From Chthonomonadales bacterium (GTDB lineage: Bacteria > Armatimonadota > Chthonomonadetes > Chthonomonadales > CAJBBX01), in contig JAAYVH010000062.1 in assembly GCA_012517255.1 (NCBI GenBank), positions 1 to 37,343 of the forward strand: a stretch of DNA of 37,343 nt. The letters are read 5' to 3'. How positions within the stretch are numbered: position 1 is the stretch's first letter; the number at the start of each line of letters is the position of its first letter. Positions 1-11,231 of the stretch are shown piece after piece. The translations under genes and the position numbers were made by a program. The notes beneath the pieces are model-generated. The model was not told the DNA's origin. It saw only the letters and a list, made by a program, of their open reading frames with translations, and did no database searches.

Positions 1-201
1 CTCGCGTCGTTGCGGTTCGGTGAGCCGGAGCCGGGCGCGATCCACAGTGTCAATGAGATAGCGGTCAACGATCGGCTCCCAGCGGTCGCCGACAGGAATG
101 GGAGCGCTGTCTGGAACAGGGCGGCCCGCCGGGGCGGCGAGGCACGCGCTCAGGACGAAGCTGTGTCCCAGGATCAGAAGAGGAAACATGCGTTCGCTCA
201 T
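1..201 (-). CDS. Partial secreted protein or lipoprotein with VDRYLID-type N-terminus (3' end outside window)
   Basis: Only the first 67 codons are present and the frame stays open to the window edge. Three in-frame ATGs lie at 213, 201 and 189. I chose 201 because GGAG lies about 7 bases before it. The N-terminus has a hydrophobic stretch ending in LSAC (Cys at about residue 20), which fits a lipobox, so a lipoprotein is possible. An ordinary signal peptide is the alternative. After a Pro-rich linker comes WEPIVDRYLIDTVDRARLRL. Similar VDxYLI starts are common in large secreted proteins of Planctomycetes and related phyla that are often annotated as GH32/GH43-like; I infer the relationship from this motif alone. 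The gene starts 28 bases after the stop of the co-directional sialidase-like gene, so the two are probably co-transcribed. The function cannot be fixed from this fragment. Confidence 0.6.
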   Translation of the reverse strand, partial: MSERMFPLLILGHSFVLSACLAAPAGRPVPDSAPIPVGDRWEPIVDRYLIDTVDRARLRLTEPQRRE

Positions 202-229
202 CGGGTACTCCATGGCCGCATAGGGCGGA

Positions 230-1456
230 TCAACGCGGCACAGCCGTCTTGAGAAGCCAGTCCTCGGTCATCTCAACATGCTTGATCGTCTTCCCCTGAC
301 CGGGGAGCGCTGCTCGGGCTTCGGCGTTGGGAACGTATGTATATGTCACGTGGATGCGGCCATCCCTGGTCTGGATGATGCTGGGATATGAGTAGGAGCC
401 GGCATCGGGCCCGGGATTGTCATGCTCCAGATGAAGCTTCCGGGGCCAGGATCGGCCTTCGTCCTCGCTGATGGTGAGCGCAAGGCTATGGCGGCCCTCT
501 TCGGTGTCGTTGTTCACGATGACCCAACGGCCTGACTTCAGCACGACCACGTCTACGCCCGCTCCGGGATCGGGGATCTCTATGTCGCGGGGCTCCGACC
601 ATGTGTGGCCGCGATCCGACGACTCCGATACGATGACCCGCTGGGGCGGCGGTCCGTTGTCGCGCATGTAGGCTACAAGCGTGCCGTCTTTACGAACAGC
701 GATGGCCGGCTGCACATTGCCCGGTCCCACAATCGGCTCGCTCACGCTCCATGTGCCGCCGTGATCGTCCGAGTAGGCGATAAGCGAGAAGTCAAAGAGA
801 TCGGAGTAGAGGGGGAGGATCATCCGACCGTCAGCGAGGATGACCGGATGCGGGCGAGGCATCCAGCCGAGTCGCATGCTCAGCTTGTCGGCGGCTGCTT
901 TCGTTCGCGAGCTCAGATACTCCTCCAGTTTCTCGCCGCTCTCGAGGGATGCGCTGGCTGCGTACGGCCGCCAGAGCCGGGCCAGGTCGCGCTCGACCTT
1001 CGCCGTGAACTCCTCGCCCGGCTTTAGCAGGATCACGCCGCCTTCCGTCCACCTGGGAGACGCGGAGCGCTGATAGTCCGAACTGATGGAGTAGCGAAGC
1101 AAGGCGCTCTCCCAGCGATTGTTGACGATAACCGGCCAGATCAGCCACAGGCGCGATCGCGCATCAACCACCATGCAGGGATTGCAGTCCGGGAACCCAG
1201 GCGTGTCTGCCATCACAAACTCGGGCGACCAGGCGTTTCGGCCCTTGCGCAGACGGGCGCCCAGGACGGCTACATCATCGGCGGTTCGCTCGCCCGAGCC
1301 GCGATACCAGCACACGAGCAGATCGCCGTTGGGGCACTCTATGATACAGCTCGCGTGGTTGTGTTGCGGATTGAGCGGAAACACCAGACGCTCCACCTTC
1401 TGTGGCGTCTCTGCCGCGAGCCCTCCGATTGCTGCCATTGCCAGGAGAATGGACAT
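230..1456 (-). CDS. Secreted sialidase-like BNR/Asp-box beta-propeller protein
   Basis: 408 residues. The frame is open further upstream, but ATG 1456 is preceded by GGAGGG at about 8 bases and begins a short signal peptide (MSILLAMAAIGGLAAE), so I take it as the start. Asp-box motifs (SxDxGxxW) appear as SDDHGGTW, SSDRGHTW and SEDEGRSW at about residues 229, 278 and 329, as in six-bladed sialidase propellers. The N-terminal part (CPNGDLLVCWYRGSGER, then DTPGFPDCNP) matches the BNR_2 group usually labelled exo-alpha-sialidase or sialidase family protein. I do not see the Arg-Ile-Pro motif of classical sialidases, so the true substrate is unknown; a role in trimming polysaccharide or glycoconjugate outside the cytoplasm is inference. 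It is divergent from a glycosidase-like gene and upstream of the partial gene at 1-201. Confidence 0.82.
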   Translation of the reverse strand: MSILLAMAAIGGLAAETPQKVERLVFPLNPQHNHASCIIECPNGDLLVCWYRGSGERTADDVAVLGARLRKGRNAWSPEFVMADTPGFPDCNPCMVVDARSRLWLIWPVIVNNRWESALLRYSISSDYQRSASPRWTEGGVILLKPGEEFTAKVERDLARLWRPYAASASLESGEKLEEYLSSRTKAAADKLSMRLGWMPRPHPVILADGRMILPLYSDLFDFSLIAYSDDHGGTWSVSEPIVGPGNVQPAIAVRKDGTLVAYMRDNGPPPQRVIVSESSDRGHTWSEPRDIEIPDPGAGVDVVVLKSGRWVIVNNDTEEGRHSLALTISEDEGRSWPRKLHLEHDNPGPDAGSYSYPSIIQTRDGRIHVTYTYVPNAEARAALPGQGKTIKHVEMTEDWLLKTAVPR

Positions 1457-1482
1457 CTCAGGACCCTCCGTTGTGAACATGC

Positions 1483-1500
1483 GGCGTCGGATATGACGCC
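1483..1500. promoter_or_regulatory. 6-bp inverted repeat in the divergent sialidase/glycosidase intergenic region
   Basis: GGCGTC and GACGCC are exact inverted repeats separated by six bases (GGATAT). The repeat lies 27-44 bases upstream of the sialidase-like start and about 95 bases upstream of the glycosidase start. It could be an operator serving both genes or a 5' leader hairpin. I found no convincing -35/-10 pair on either strand of this 137-bp region, so the role is open. Confidence 0.3.
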
Positions 1501-1593
1501 ATCCAACGCATCGAACACTAGTTCTCCGTACAGGCAGGGAATCCCGTTGCTCTCGAACAACTATCGCAAATAACCCGCTACGAGGAAAGATAC

Positions 1594-4047
1594 GTGCCAA
1601 AGCAGGTTGCAACGTTCGCGCTGATCGCTGCCGTGGGCCTCATGTGCTTCAGCGGGCAGGCCCGCGCTCAGACAGACCGGCTGTTTCGGTTTTCCGACGC
1701 TCCGCTAAAGGCAGATCGCGCGCGTCTGCCCGTATTCCGCTCATCCGATCCAGCGCTGGACGCATTCTGGAACGCCTATTTCATGCGTCATCTCTCCGTT
1801 GACGCCAGCGGAGTGTACTGGGGTACCGGACCAATGCTTGGCGCGACAGACCATCTGTGGGTGATCGAGTGGGATCAATGGATGCTGCCCTGGATTGATC
1901 GGGCCGCAATGGGGCGCGAGCGACAGTCGGGCAGCGACGTTGACGTGATCCTTACTACCTTAAGCCGGTGCAGCGTAGACAAGTACGGTTACGTGTTCGG
2001 CGCCTTCCTGACCCACGAACCGAACAACAGTCTTGGCGGATACAAGCCAACGTTCGGCTGGCCGTGGCCGAAGTACAATCGAAACTACACGGTCACCAGG
2101 CCGACCGGATGGGAGTTCAACGCGCCTGATGACGCATCGCACGAAGGGTGGACGGCGAAAGACATCCAGCTCGATGCACGGCAGGGCGACTTCCGATTGC
2201 ACGGACTCATCGCCGGCAAGGAGCCGCGGCTCGTGTCGCCGCTCTTTGACTGCGATGTGTTTCAGATTCCCATCGTCGAGGTGGACATAGAGTATCGGTC
2301 GTCGTCCGGCAAGGACGTGCGTGAGCTCGTAGACGGTTTGCGTCTGTACTGGACGACCGCAGACGAGCCCGAGTTCGCGGAGGAACGCTCGGTCGGCGTG
2401 AGCTTTTCGGCGCTGCCCCCGCGAGACTATCCTGACGACTATGCCGAGATGGCGGGTTCCGGCTTCGCACGGTATCCGCTATTCTTCCCGATGTATCTTC
2501 ACCCGAAATGGGGCAGGCAGGGAAGAACCGTAACGCGTTTGATGCTCGCCCCGTGTCGTGATCCTGGCAGTGGCGTTGAGGTTGCGCTCAACTTCGTCCG
2601 AGCTACGTACGATGTGCGGATGGCAACCACGAACGCGGCGCTCATCAACGCTGCTGCACGGTTCTACCTGTGGAGCGGCAACCCCGAGTTCCTCGGTCGG
2701 GTTATGCCTCGGCTGAGGCGCGCCATGCTGTTTCTGAACGAGCATCTGCGAGGCCGTGCGGAGGCGCTCATCTGCCAGGACTGGTTCGTCGGCCACGATG
2801 GTCGCGGGGGCGACGAGCCGGGGCATGGGATGATCGGCAGCTACTGGGATCTGCTGCCATCTGGCCGCTATGATCTCGAGAGCTCGTGTGCCTACTACCT
2901 CGCCCTCAAGAACATGGCGGCGCTTGAGGAGGCGTGTCGACGGCATTCCATCAGTATTCCGACCGTGAGCGTGATCGGACCAGACAGCCGAGCGCGACTG
3001 ACGTATGGCGAGACCGAGGCGACGCTCCGCAGTCACGCTGAGCGTGTGCGCCGGAGGATCGAGAAGGCGTTCTGGAGCACGGCCACAGGCCGCTTTGTCC
3101 GCAACATCGATGCAGACGGGGGGATGCATGACTACGGCTGTGTCCACCTGAACCTTGCAGCGCTGGCATGGGGTATCGGAACGCCGGCGCAGCGCCTCAG
3201 TATATTGAGTTGGATGGACGGTCGTCCTGTTCCCGGCGATGCCTCGATCGGCGCGGACATCTACCGTTGGCGCTTCGCGCCCCGCACGAGCACGCGCCGC
3301 AACACGGACTACTACTTCTGGCCGTGGATCTGGGATTGGCGCAATGAGGTCGGCTCACCGTTCAGGGCATGGGGCGACCAGATGCAGGACGGCGGCGCAT
3401 TGCCTGCGACATCGCTCTGGGAGGCGATGGCACGGTGCGGCACAGACGACGCCGGACAAGTCCGACGCGCCCTCATGCGCGCGCGAGCTGTTGCGGAGTG
3501 GTATGCCGATATAACAGCGGCAGGAGGCGATGGATCGCAGTTCTGTCGCGCCTACTACGACGGTCATCCGGAGCGGGGCAAGCAGCAGAGCCCGATGCCT
3601 GGTGGCCTTGGCCTCGACCGGGAGTTCCTCTCTGACGCGTCACTGGGGACGATCGTGCCATTCATGGCGTTCCTTGGCGTTGACACCGCAGCGGAAGGTA
3701 TTCTAACCGTCCGTCCCTCCGTTCCGGGAGATCTGGACTTCGTGGAGGTCGCGAACATTCACTACAGAGGGCAACTGCTCACGATCCGAGCGGATCACCA
3801 GGGCTTGTCGGTCTACGGCGTGTCAGATCCTCAGAGGCAATGCCGTTTGCGTCTGCTGCTGCCGCTCCGCGATTCACAGGCGACGGTCACCGTGAACGGC
3901 GCGCCAGTGCGGCACATTCGGACCGGCGGTAGAGCGGAGGTCGCAATACCGCTAGAGAATGTGGACGTACGCTGGACCGCCGGGAACACGGGGAGCGCAA
4001 GCCCCCGTTCGTCAGAGGGCGAAAGCGCGCGCCCAGGTCGGTCCTGA
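1594..4047 (+). CDS. Secreted six-hairpin glycosidase-like protein
   Basis: 817 residues starting at GTG 1594, with GAGGAAAG 4-11 bases upstream. A clear signal peptide ends in ARA at about residue 25. The architecture is an N-terminal beta-rich region (to about residue 350) with WGTGPMLGATDHLWVIEWDQ early on, then a helical region of (alpha/alpha)6-barrel character containing WFVGHDGRGGDEPGHG, GSYWDLLPSGRYDLES and WPWIWDWRNEVGSPFRAWGD, and a C-terminal beta domain (about 690-790). This layout is typical of six-hairpin glycosidases such as GH63, GH78, GH94 and GH95 relatives. The aromatic and acidic residues in the barrel fit a sugar-binding cleft. I cannot assign a GH family or name the catalytic acids. 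The last 25 residues are Ser/Arg/Gly-rich and probably disordered. The gene is divergent from the sialidase-like gene, and the two may act on the same glycan. Confidence 0.7.
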   Translation: MPKQVATFALIAAVGLMCFSGQARAQTDRLFRFSDAPLKADRARLPVFRSSDPALDAFWNAYFMRHLSVDASGVYWGTGPMLGATDHLWVIEWDQWMLPWIDRAAMGRERQSGSDVDVILTTLSRCSVDKYGYVFGAFLTHEPNNSLGGYKPTFGWPWPKYNRNYTVTRPTGWEFNAPDDASHEGWTAKDIQLDARQGDFRLHGLIAGKEPRLVSPLFDCDVFQIPIVEVDIEYRSSSGKDVRELVDGLRLYWTTADEPEFAEERSVGVSFSALPPRDYPDDYAEMAGSGFARYPLFFPMYLHPKWGRQGRTVTRLMLAPCRDPGSGVEVALNFVRATYDVRMATTNAALINAAARFYLWSGNPEFLGRVMPRLRRAMLFLNEHLRGRAEALICQDWFVGHDGRGGDEPGHGMIGSYWDLLPSGRYDLESSCAYYLALKNMAALEEACRRHSISIPTVSVIGPDSRARLTYGETEATLRSHAERVRRRIEKAFWSTATGRFVRNIDADGGMHDYGCVHLNLAALAWGIGTPAQRLSILSWMDGRPVPGDASIGADIYRWRFAPRTSTRRNTDYYFWPWIWDWRNEVGSPFRAWGDQMQDGGALPATSLWEAMARCGTDDAGQVRRALMRARAVAEWYADITAAGGDGSQFCRAYYDGHPERGKQQSPMPGGLGLDREFLSDASLGTIVPFMAFLGVDTAAEGILTVRPSVPGDLDFVEVANIHYRGQLLTIRADHQGLSVYGVSDPQRQCRLRLLLPLRDSQATVTVNGAPVRHIRTGGRAEVAIPLENVDVRWTAGNTGSASPRSSEGESARPGRS

Positions 4048-4093
4048 TCGCGCAACGTGCCATACTTGCAGCATCCGAAAGGAGGTAGGTCTC

Positions 4094-4759
4094 ATGACTA
4101 TGCCGGATGGGTCGTATCCCATGCCTACGCCGAGGGTACGTTTCGACGTTATCAACCAGGCGTGGGCTATGCTCCAGCAGCAGATGGGTACCTGGGTGCT
4201 TGTGATGGTGGCGTATGTCGTCGTCGCCGGGTTGTGCCAGTACATTCTCGGTAAGCTCCCCTACGCCGGCGCGTTGCTGAGCAGCATACCGAGCGCCATT
4301 CTGATGGCTGGCGTCTACAAGGTGGCGTTGAAGCACATTCGTGGCGAGGTGATCGCGGTAGGGGACATGTTCTCGATCGGCGATGTCATCGGCCCTGTCA
4401 TCGTGGCTTCAATCCTCACCACCATTGGCACTGCCATCGGTCTCGTCTTCTGCGTGATACCGGGCGTTGTGCTGAGCGCTCTCTGGCTGTTCACGCTGCT
4501 CCTTATTGTTGACAGAGGGCTCGACGGCGTGGCGGCCATGCGCGAGAGCCTGAACGCTCTGAAGGGCGAGTGGCTCATGATAACGATCTTCATGATCGTC
4601 GTCGCGCTCGTCGGCGTCGCCGGTGTGATCGCGTGCGGCGTTGGCGTTCTCATCACCGCACCCATCGCCGTTCTCTCCATCGCGCTCCTGTACAGGGACT
4701 TCTTCCCGGAGACCGGCGCCGGTGCACCGGGCGACCCGTACAGTGCGCCGCCTCTATAG
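4094..4759 (+). CDS. Small multi-pass membrane protein of unknown function
   Basis: 221 residues. ATG 4094 has AGGAGG 8 bases upstream, which sets the start, although the frame is open further back into the previous gene. A short polar N-terminus (about 22 residues) is followed by about five or six hydrophobic segments: WVLVMVAYVVVAGLCQYIL, a segment around AGALLSSIPSAILMAG, a long pair around residues 100-145, and two near the C-terminus. Between the last pairs is DRGLDGVAAMRESLNALKGEW, a pattern seen in bacterial membrane proteins that resemble the glycerophosphodiester phosphodiesterase membrane domain or DUF975-like families. The tail is Gly/Pro-rich. It follows the glycosidase-like gene by 46 bases and ends before a strong hairpin. 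No enzymatic motif is visible. A general membrane or stress role is possible but not shown. Confidence 0.72.
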   Translation: MTMPDGSYPMPTPRVRFDVINQAWAMLQQQMGTWVLVMVAYVVVAGLCQYILGKLPYAGALLSSIPSAILMAGVYKVALKHIRGEVIAVGDMFSIGDVIGPVIVASILTTIGTAIGLVFCVIPGVVLSALWLFTLLLIVDRGLDGVAAMRESLNALKGEWLMITIFMIVVALVGVAGVIACGVGVLITAPIAVLSIALLYRDFFPETGAGAPGDPYSAPPL

Positions 4760-4824
4760 GATGGGCAACAGATAGCTTGACGCGGCGCAGTTCGTTCCGG
4801 TCGCATGGTCCGCCCTGATAAGCT

Positions 4825-4859
4825 GAGGGGGGCTGCCCACACCAATGGGCGCCCCCCTC
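4825..4859. terminator. Strong hairpin terminator between convergent genes
   Basis: GAGGGGGGC pairs exactly with GCCCCCCTC, and inside it GCCCA pairs with TGGGC around a CACCAA loop, with one unpaired T. On the plus strand the following bases (TGTGCTGTTTGTTGG) are moderately T-rich. It lies 65 bases after the membrane protein stop and 22 bases beyond the hppA stop, so it can serve both convergent genes, best on the plus strand. Confidence 0.85.
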
Positions 4860-4881
4860 TGTGCTGTTTGTTGGTTCCTGA

Positions 4882-7470
<2,589 letters not shown>

Positions 7471-7527
7471 TGTAGCGCGCTTCCTCCTTGGGATTGCGCC
7501 CGGTAACGAGGGGTACGGGCTACCGAT

Positions 7528-7557
7528 AAGCTACCCGATTAGGCAGGACACTGTCAA
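7528..7557 (-). promoter_or_regulatory. Probable hppA promoter
   Basis: On the minus strand TTGACA (7557-7552) is an exact -35 hexamer, and 18 bases further is TAGCTT (7533-7528), a weak -10. Predicted transcription starts near 7521, giving a leader of about 50 bases that contains the ribosome binding site of hppA. Confidence 0.45.
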
Positions 7558-7662
7558 CGCGCAGACCGCCCGGGCAGTGCGCGCCGCTCGATCTGTCCCG
7601 CGTCACTGCAGGACACCCGATACTCAATGCCGAAGCTGGCTGAGGAGAGGCGATCTTGTGGA

Positions 7663-9930
7663 ATGGAGCGTTCACCGGTGAATACAGTGCGATGGGTTGC
7701 TAGCCTGGCAGCCCTGTCCGTCTGCTTGCTTGCGGGCATTCCGCCTGTTGCCGCTCAGACGCCGAGACGGGCAGACCCACAGGTTACGCGCACCTCCTGG
7801 GGAAGGGTCACCGGACGTGTATACGACGCCGACACGGGCCAGCCGGTTCAGGGAGCGCTTGTTAGCGTCCGCCACGGCGGGTCGTTCGCCGACAGTGGTC
7901 GGACCGCCGGCAAGACCGACGAGTTCGGCCAGTACAGCGTGCAGGCTCCGCTTGGACGCGTGTCCGAGAACTTCGATCTGGGCCGTGCGCTTAGCTCGGG
8001 ATTGGCGGGGATCTTGCTGGGCGGCGCGACCAACCGAACCAAGCGGATAGATGTGACGCGCCTGGACCTGCGGGTCGTCGCAAGCGGCCTCCAAACCTAT
8101 AGCGGCCCTGCAGCGTGTCGGACCGCCAGCGCTGATCGATTCTCCGTGGTCATGGAGCCCATTCTGCTCGCCAGGGAGGGCTCTCCGCACGTGTCAGCGG
8201 TTGCTGATGGCTGGGGCGCGGCTCGGATGATGAGCGCAGCCGTGACTCCCGAGGTCGCTCCGCCGGGCTCGGAGATCACCATCCAGGCGTCGGCGCGTCT
8301 ACCGCTGGCCAACCCGCAGCGCGCCGTGTCCGTCGTCTGTCAGTCGCGGGCGCTGGGCAAGAAGCGCATGACATGGGTCAGCACAGACGGTGACGTCGCG
8401 AAGTTCGAGATTACGCTCCGTGCCCCAAAGGTGCGTGAGTCCGTGGGTGATGTCGTAACTGTGATGTTCGATCAATGCCCCCTGGACATTGCTGTGGGTG
8501 GGGCCACGCAGCAGGCGGTGGTGCAGTTGGTCGCCGACCCGGCTGAGCGCGACCTGGCGGAGCGCCGGGCAGAGGCGGAGCGGAACGAAAGGCGGCGGGA
8601 CTTAATGGCTGCTCTGCAAAGCTGGCGCGCCGTGTGCGAGCATCCGAAGGCCACATCCGACGATTGCCGTCGTCTCTCGAACGTTGCAGGCCGGCTCAAC
8701 GAGCACACACTGGCGATGAGTGCGCTCGAGCGGGCCATCACGAAGGCGCCGGAAAGAGCGCGCCCCGACGTCATTGGGGATTACGCTCTCGCGTTGGTGC
8801 GCGCGGGGGAGGCCCAGCGCGTGATCAGCGCCTATGCGCCTCTCGTGGAGAGTCGGACGGGACCGGCCCGCCGACAGCGCACATCAATCCCGCTCCTGGT
8901 AGCTGTTGGCCAGAGCTATGTTGCCACGGGTGCACTCGCCGAGGCACGACGGGTCCTGGACGAGCTCCACGAATGGCCCGGACCGCTTCCTGCCGAAGCG
9001 ATCAGGTTTCGCGCCTCTCTGCGGCTGGCCGAAGCGAACCAGCGCGTCCGTGCGGAATCGACCCCCGCCGCACGCCTGCATTTGGCCCGAGTGCTGATGG
9101 ACCTGGGGCGCTGGGAGGAGGGACTCGCGACGGCTGGCCGACAGGACCGAACTGAAGCTGTGCTGGGCTCGGAAGAGACAGCGTTTGCGCTCCGTCAGGT
9201 CATCCCGCCGAGCTCCGGGGACGTCCGGGATCTGGACACGGCGGTACGTGAGGCTGAGTCCGCTGCCATCGTGCAGGATGGCAACAAGATGCTGAAGTCG
9301 AAGGACTTCCGCACGTGGCATGCCTACGCCATGCTCCTGTACCGGAGGGCGACACGCGCTCCGGATGGCGGCGATCGTGATGCCGACGTCCGGCGGTCCG
9401 TCGAGGCGCTGGAGGAAGCGGTCCGGTGCGGAAGAGCCGGAGCCTTCGTCAACGAGGGGGTCTATGCCGGGCCGATCGGCTACGCCTCCGCACGACTGGT
9501 CGCGGTTACGGGCTTCGCATATCCCGAGGCGGCATGGGACTTCGTACTCATGGAGAGCCTCCGCACGCTGTCCGCGGCGCCGACGGATGAGTATGCGCTG
9601 ATGAATGCCGCCTCGGCTCTGGTAGAGTTGATGGAATACGACTCAGCGCACCCGCTGCTTGAAAGGCTCGCCGTCATCCGCCCGGATGATCCCGAGATCG
9701 CCTATTTGCGTGCGGTCGCAGCCTATGCGAGTGGAGATCGCGATGCAGCAATGATGCATGTGGATGCATCCCTCCGCCGCAATCCGCGGCATCCGCGAGC
9801 GCGTCTCCTGCTTGCGCAGATGCAGGCGGACGTCGGCAACATCGCCGATGCCGCCGCCGCAGTCGCGGCTCATCAAGCAATCTACGGGGCACTGGACACG
9901 GGCGCGCTGACCACCGAGGTAACGCCGTGA
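7663..9930 (+). CDS. Secreted TPR protein with carboxypeptidase regulatory-like domain
   Basis: 755 residues. ATG 7663 follows GAGGAGAGG by 12 bases and begins a typical signal peptide (hydrophobic core about 10-26, cleavage near VAAQ); an upstream ATG at 7627 would spoil it. Residues about 40-150 (GRVTGRVYDADTGQPVQGAL, then TDEFGQYSV) look like a carboxypeptidase regulatory-like beta domain. A second beta-rich segment follows to about 300. A charged helix with AERDLAERRAEAERNERRRD leads into a long helical part with TPR-like repeats, for example LAMSALERAITKAPERARP, LARVLMDLGRWEEGLA and the C-terminal YLRAVAAYASGDRDAAMMH. No catalytic residues are seen. It should act as a periplasmic scaffold. 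The next gene, an M48 peptidase, starts inside its stop codon (GTGA), so the two are translationally coupled and probably work together. Confidence 0.8.
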   Translation: MERSPVNTVRWVASLAALSVCLLAGIPPVAAQTPRRADPQVTRTSWGRVTGRVYDADTGQPVQGALVSVRHGGSFADSGRTAGKTDEFGQYSVQAPLGRVSENFDLGRALSSGLAGILLGGATNRTKRIDVTRLDLRVVASGLQTYSGPAACRTASADRFSVVMEPILLAREGSPHVSAVADGWGAARMMSAAVTPEVAPPGSEITIQASARLPLANPQRAVSVVCQSRALGKKRMTWVSTDGDVAKFEITLRAPKVRESVGDVVTVMFDQCPLDIAVGGATQQAVVQLVADPAERDLAERRAEAERNERRRDLMAALQSWRAVCEHPKATSDDCRRLSNVAGRLNEHTLAMSALERAITKAPERARPDVIGDYALALVRAGEAQRVISAYAPLVESRTGPARRQRTSIPLLVAVGQSYVATGALAEARRVLDELHEWPGPLPAEAIRFRASLRLAEANQRVRAESTPAARLHLARVLMDLGRWEEGLATAGRQDRTEAVLGSEETAFALRQVIPPSSGDVRDLDTAVREAESAAIVQDGNKMLKSKDFRTWHAYAMLLYRRATRAPDGGDRDADVRRSVEALEEAVRCGRAGAFVNEGVYAGPIGYASARLVAVTGFAYPEAAWDFVLMESLRTLSAAPTDEYALMNAASALVELMEYDSAHPLLERLAVIRPDDPEIAYLRAVAAYASGDRDAAMMHVDASLRRNPRHPRARLLLAQMQADVGNIADAAAAVAAHQAIYGALDTGALTTEVTP

Positions 9931-11231
9931 AGCCCTTACGCTATGTGCAGATCGTTGCTCTGGTCGCACTGACGCTCATGGGCGGCGCCGCGGCGGGGCA
10001 GCTGTTCGATCGAACCGACGCTCAGCGTGAGGTAGAGCTTGGACGACAGGTCGCCGCCGAGGTCGAGCGACAGATACGCCTATCACGCGACATCACGATG
10101 AGGCGGCGCGTCGAACGGATCGGATCGGCGCTGATCGAGGCCATGCCGTTCAGAGCGTACCCTTACCGATTCTCCGTGCTGGAGGTGCGGGACTTCAACG
10201 CATTCTGCCTGCCGGGGGGGCAGATGTATGTCTTCGAGGGGCTCCTGGCGCGCCTGCCCGATGATGATGCAGTCGCCTTCGTCATGGCTCACGAGATCAC
10301 CCATGCGTCGCACCGGCACTGGAAGCGCATGATGGAGAAGATGCGCGGGCCCGCCATCGTCGCGGCATTGGCCGGCGCTGCGCTCGGCGGCGATGACGTG
10401 GCGGCCATGGCCGCCTCTCTCGTCAGCGCGCAGTACTCTCGCGAACAGGAAGATGATGCGGACCGTGGTGGGTTCGATCTTGCCGTCGCCGCAGGTTTTG
10501 ACCCGCGAGGCGCAGTCGCCGCAGCGGAGGAAATGGCTAAACTTGATGCGGGCAGTCAGATGCCGGCGTACTTGCGCAGTCATCCGCCGGCTCGAGACCG
10601 CCTGAAGCGGCTGGAGGAACGCGCCGCGGCAAGCGCGAAGGCCCAGAGCAGAGAGTCGGCGGCGAATGCCATCCGCGCCATCGAGGATGCTGTTGGCGCG
10701 CCGGCGAATGTGAAACTCGCGGCTCAGGACCATTGGCCCCTGGCGGTGGGTAACATCTGGACATATCGCGCAGTGTGCCCGACCGGCGAGACATCCTATG
10801 CCCTCGCTGTTGCTGGCAGAGTTCAGACGGCTCGTGGGGTCGTTTGGCGGACCGAAACCAGGCTCACCGGCCTGAAGCCCACCACTCGGTACGTCGCTAC
10901 GTCAGAGACCGGCGTCTGGCAGAGGCTTGCGCCGGCCGCGAGCGCATCTGCATGGTCTCAGGAGTGGGCGCTCGATCTGGGCGTTGGGCAGTCCGCGCAG
11001 AAGGGTGATGTCCGCTGGGAGCGGCTGGCTGACGAGGATGTGACGGTCCCGTGCGGCCGCTTCGCATCTTGTATGCGAATCCGGCGTCATGCCGGGAACG
11101 ACGTTGTTACGGCATGGTTCGCCAGGGGGATAGGTATGGTGAAGCGCGTCACCGACGCGATAGGAGTGACTGAGTTGCTCGATAGGTATGAGTTCGCAGC
11201 GCCCGATGAGGGCTCCTCAGGGACGAAGTAG
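9927..11231 (+). CDS. Secreted M48-family metallopeptidase with C-terminal beta domain
   Basis: 434 residues from GTG 9927, which overlaps the TPR gene stop (GTGA). A signal peptide covers about residues 1-24. The zinc site HEITH is at residues 122-126 and the third ligand is probably Glu175 in REQEDDAD, as in M48C (BepA/LoiP/Oma1-like) peptidases. The prodomain-like part contains NAFCLPGGQMYVFEGLL, a family hallmark. Residues about 265-425 form an extra beta-rich domain (HWPLAVGNIWTYR to WFARGIGMVKRV) not found in minimal M48 enzymes. It resembles small domains of unknown function that follow secreted repeats in other bacteria. It probably degrades misfolded envelope proteins. Coupling to a TPR protein recalls BepA, where M48 and TPR parts are fused in one chain; that parallel is inference. 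Confidence 0.88.
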   Translation: MKPLRYVQIVALVALTLMGGAAAGQLFDRTDAQREVELGRQVAAEVERQIRLSRDITMRRRVERIGSALIEAMPFRAYPYRFSVLEVRDFNAFCLPGGQMYVFEGLLARLPDDDAVAFVMAHEITHASHRHWKRMMEKMRGPAIVAALAGAALGGDDVAAMAASLVSAQYSREQEDDADRGGFDLAVAAGFDPRGAVAAAEEMAKLDAGSQMPAYLRSHPPARDRLKRLEERAAASAKAQSRESAANAIRAIEDAVGAPANVKLAAQDHWPLAVGNIWTYRAVCPTGETSYALAVAGRVQTARGVVWRTETRLTGLKPTTRYVATSETGVWQRLAPAASASAWSQEWALDLGVGQSAQKGDVRWERLADEDVTVPCGRFASCMRIRRHAGNDVVTAWFARGIGMVKRVTDAIGVTELLDRYEFAAPDEGSSGTK

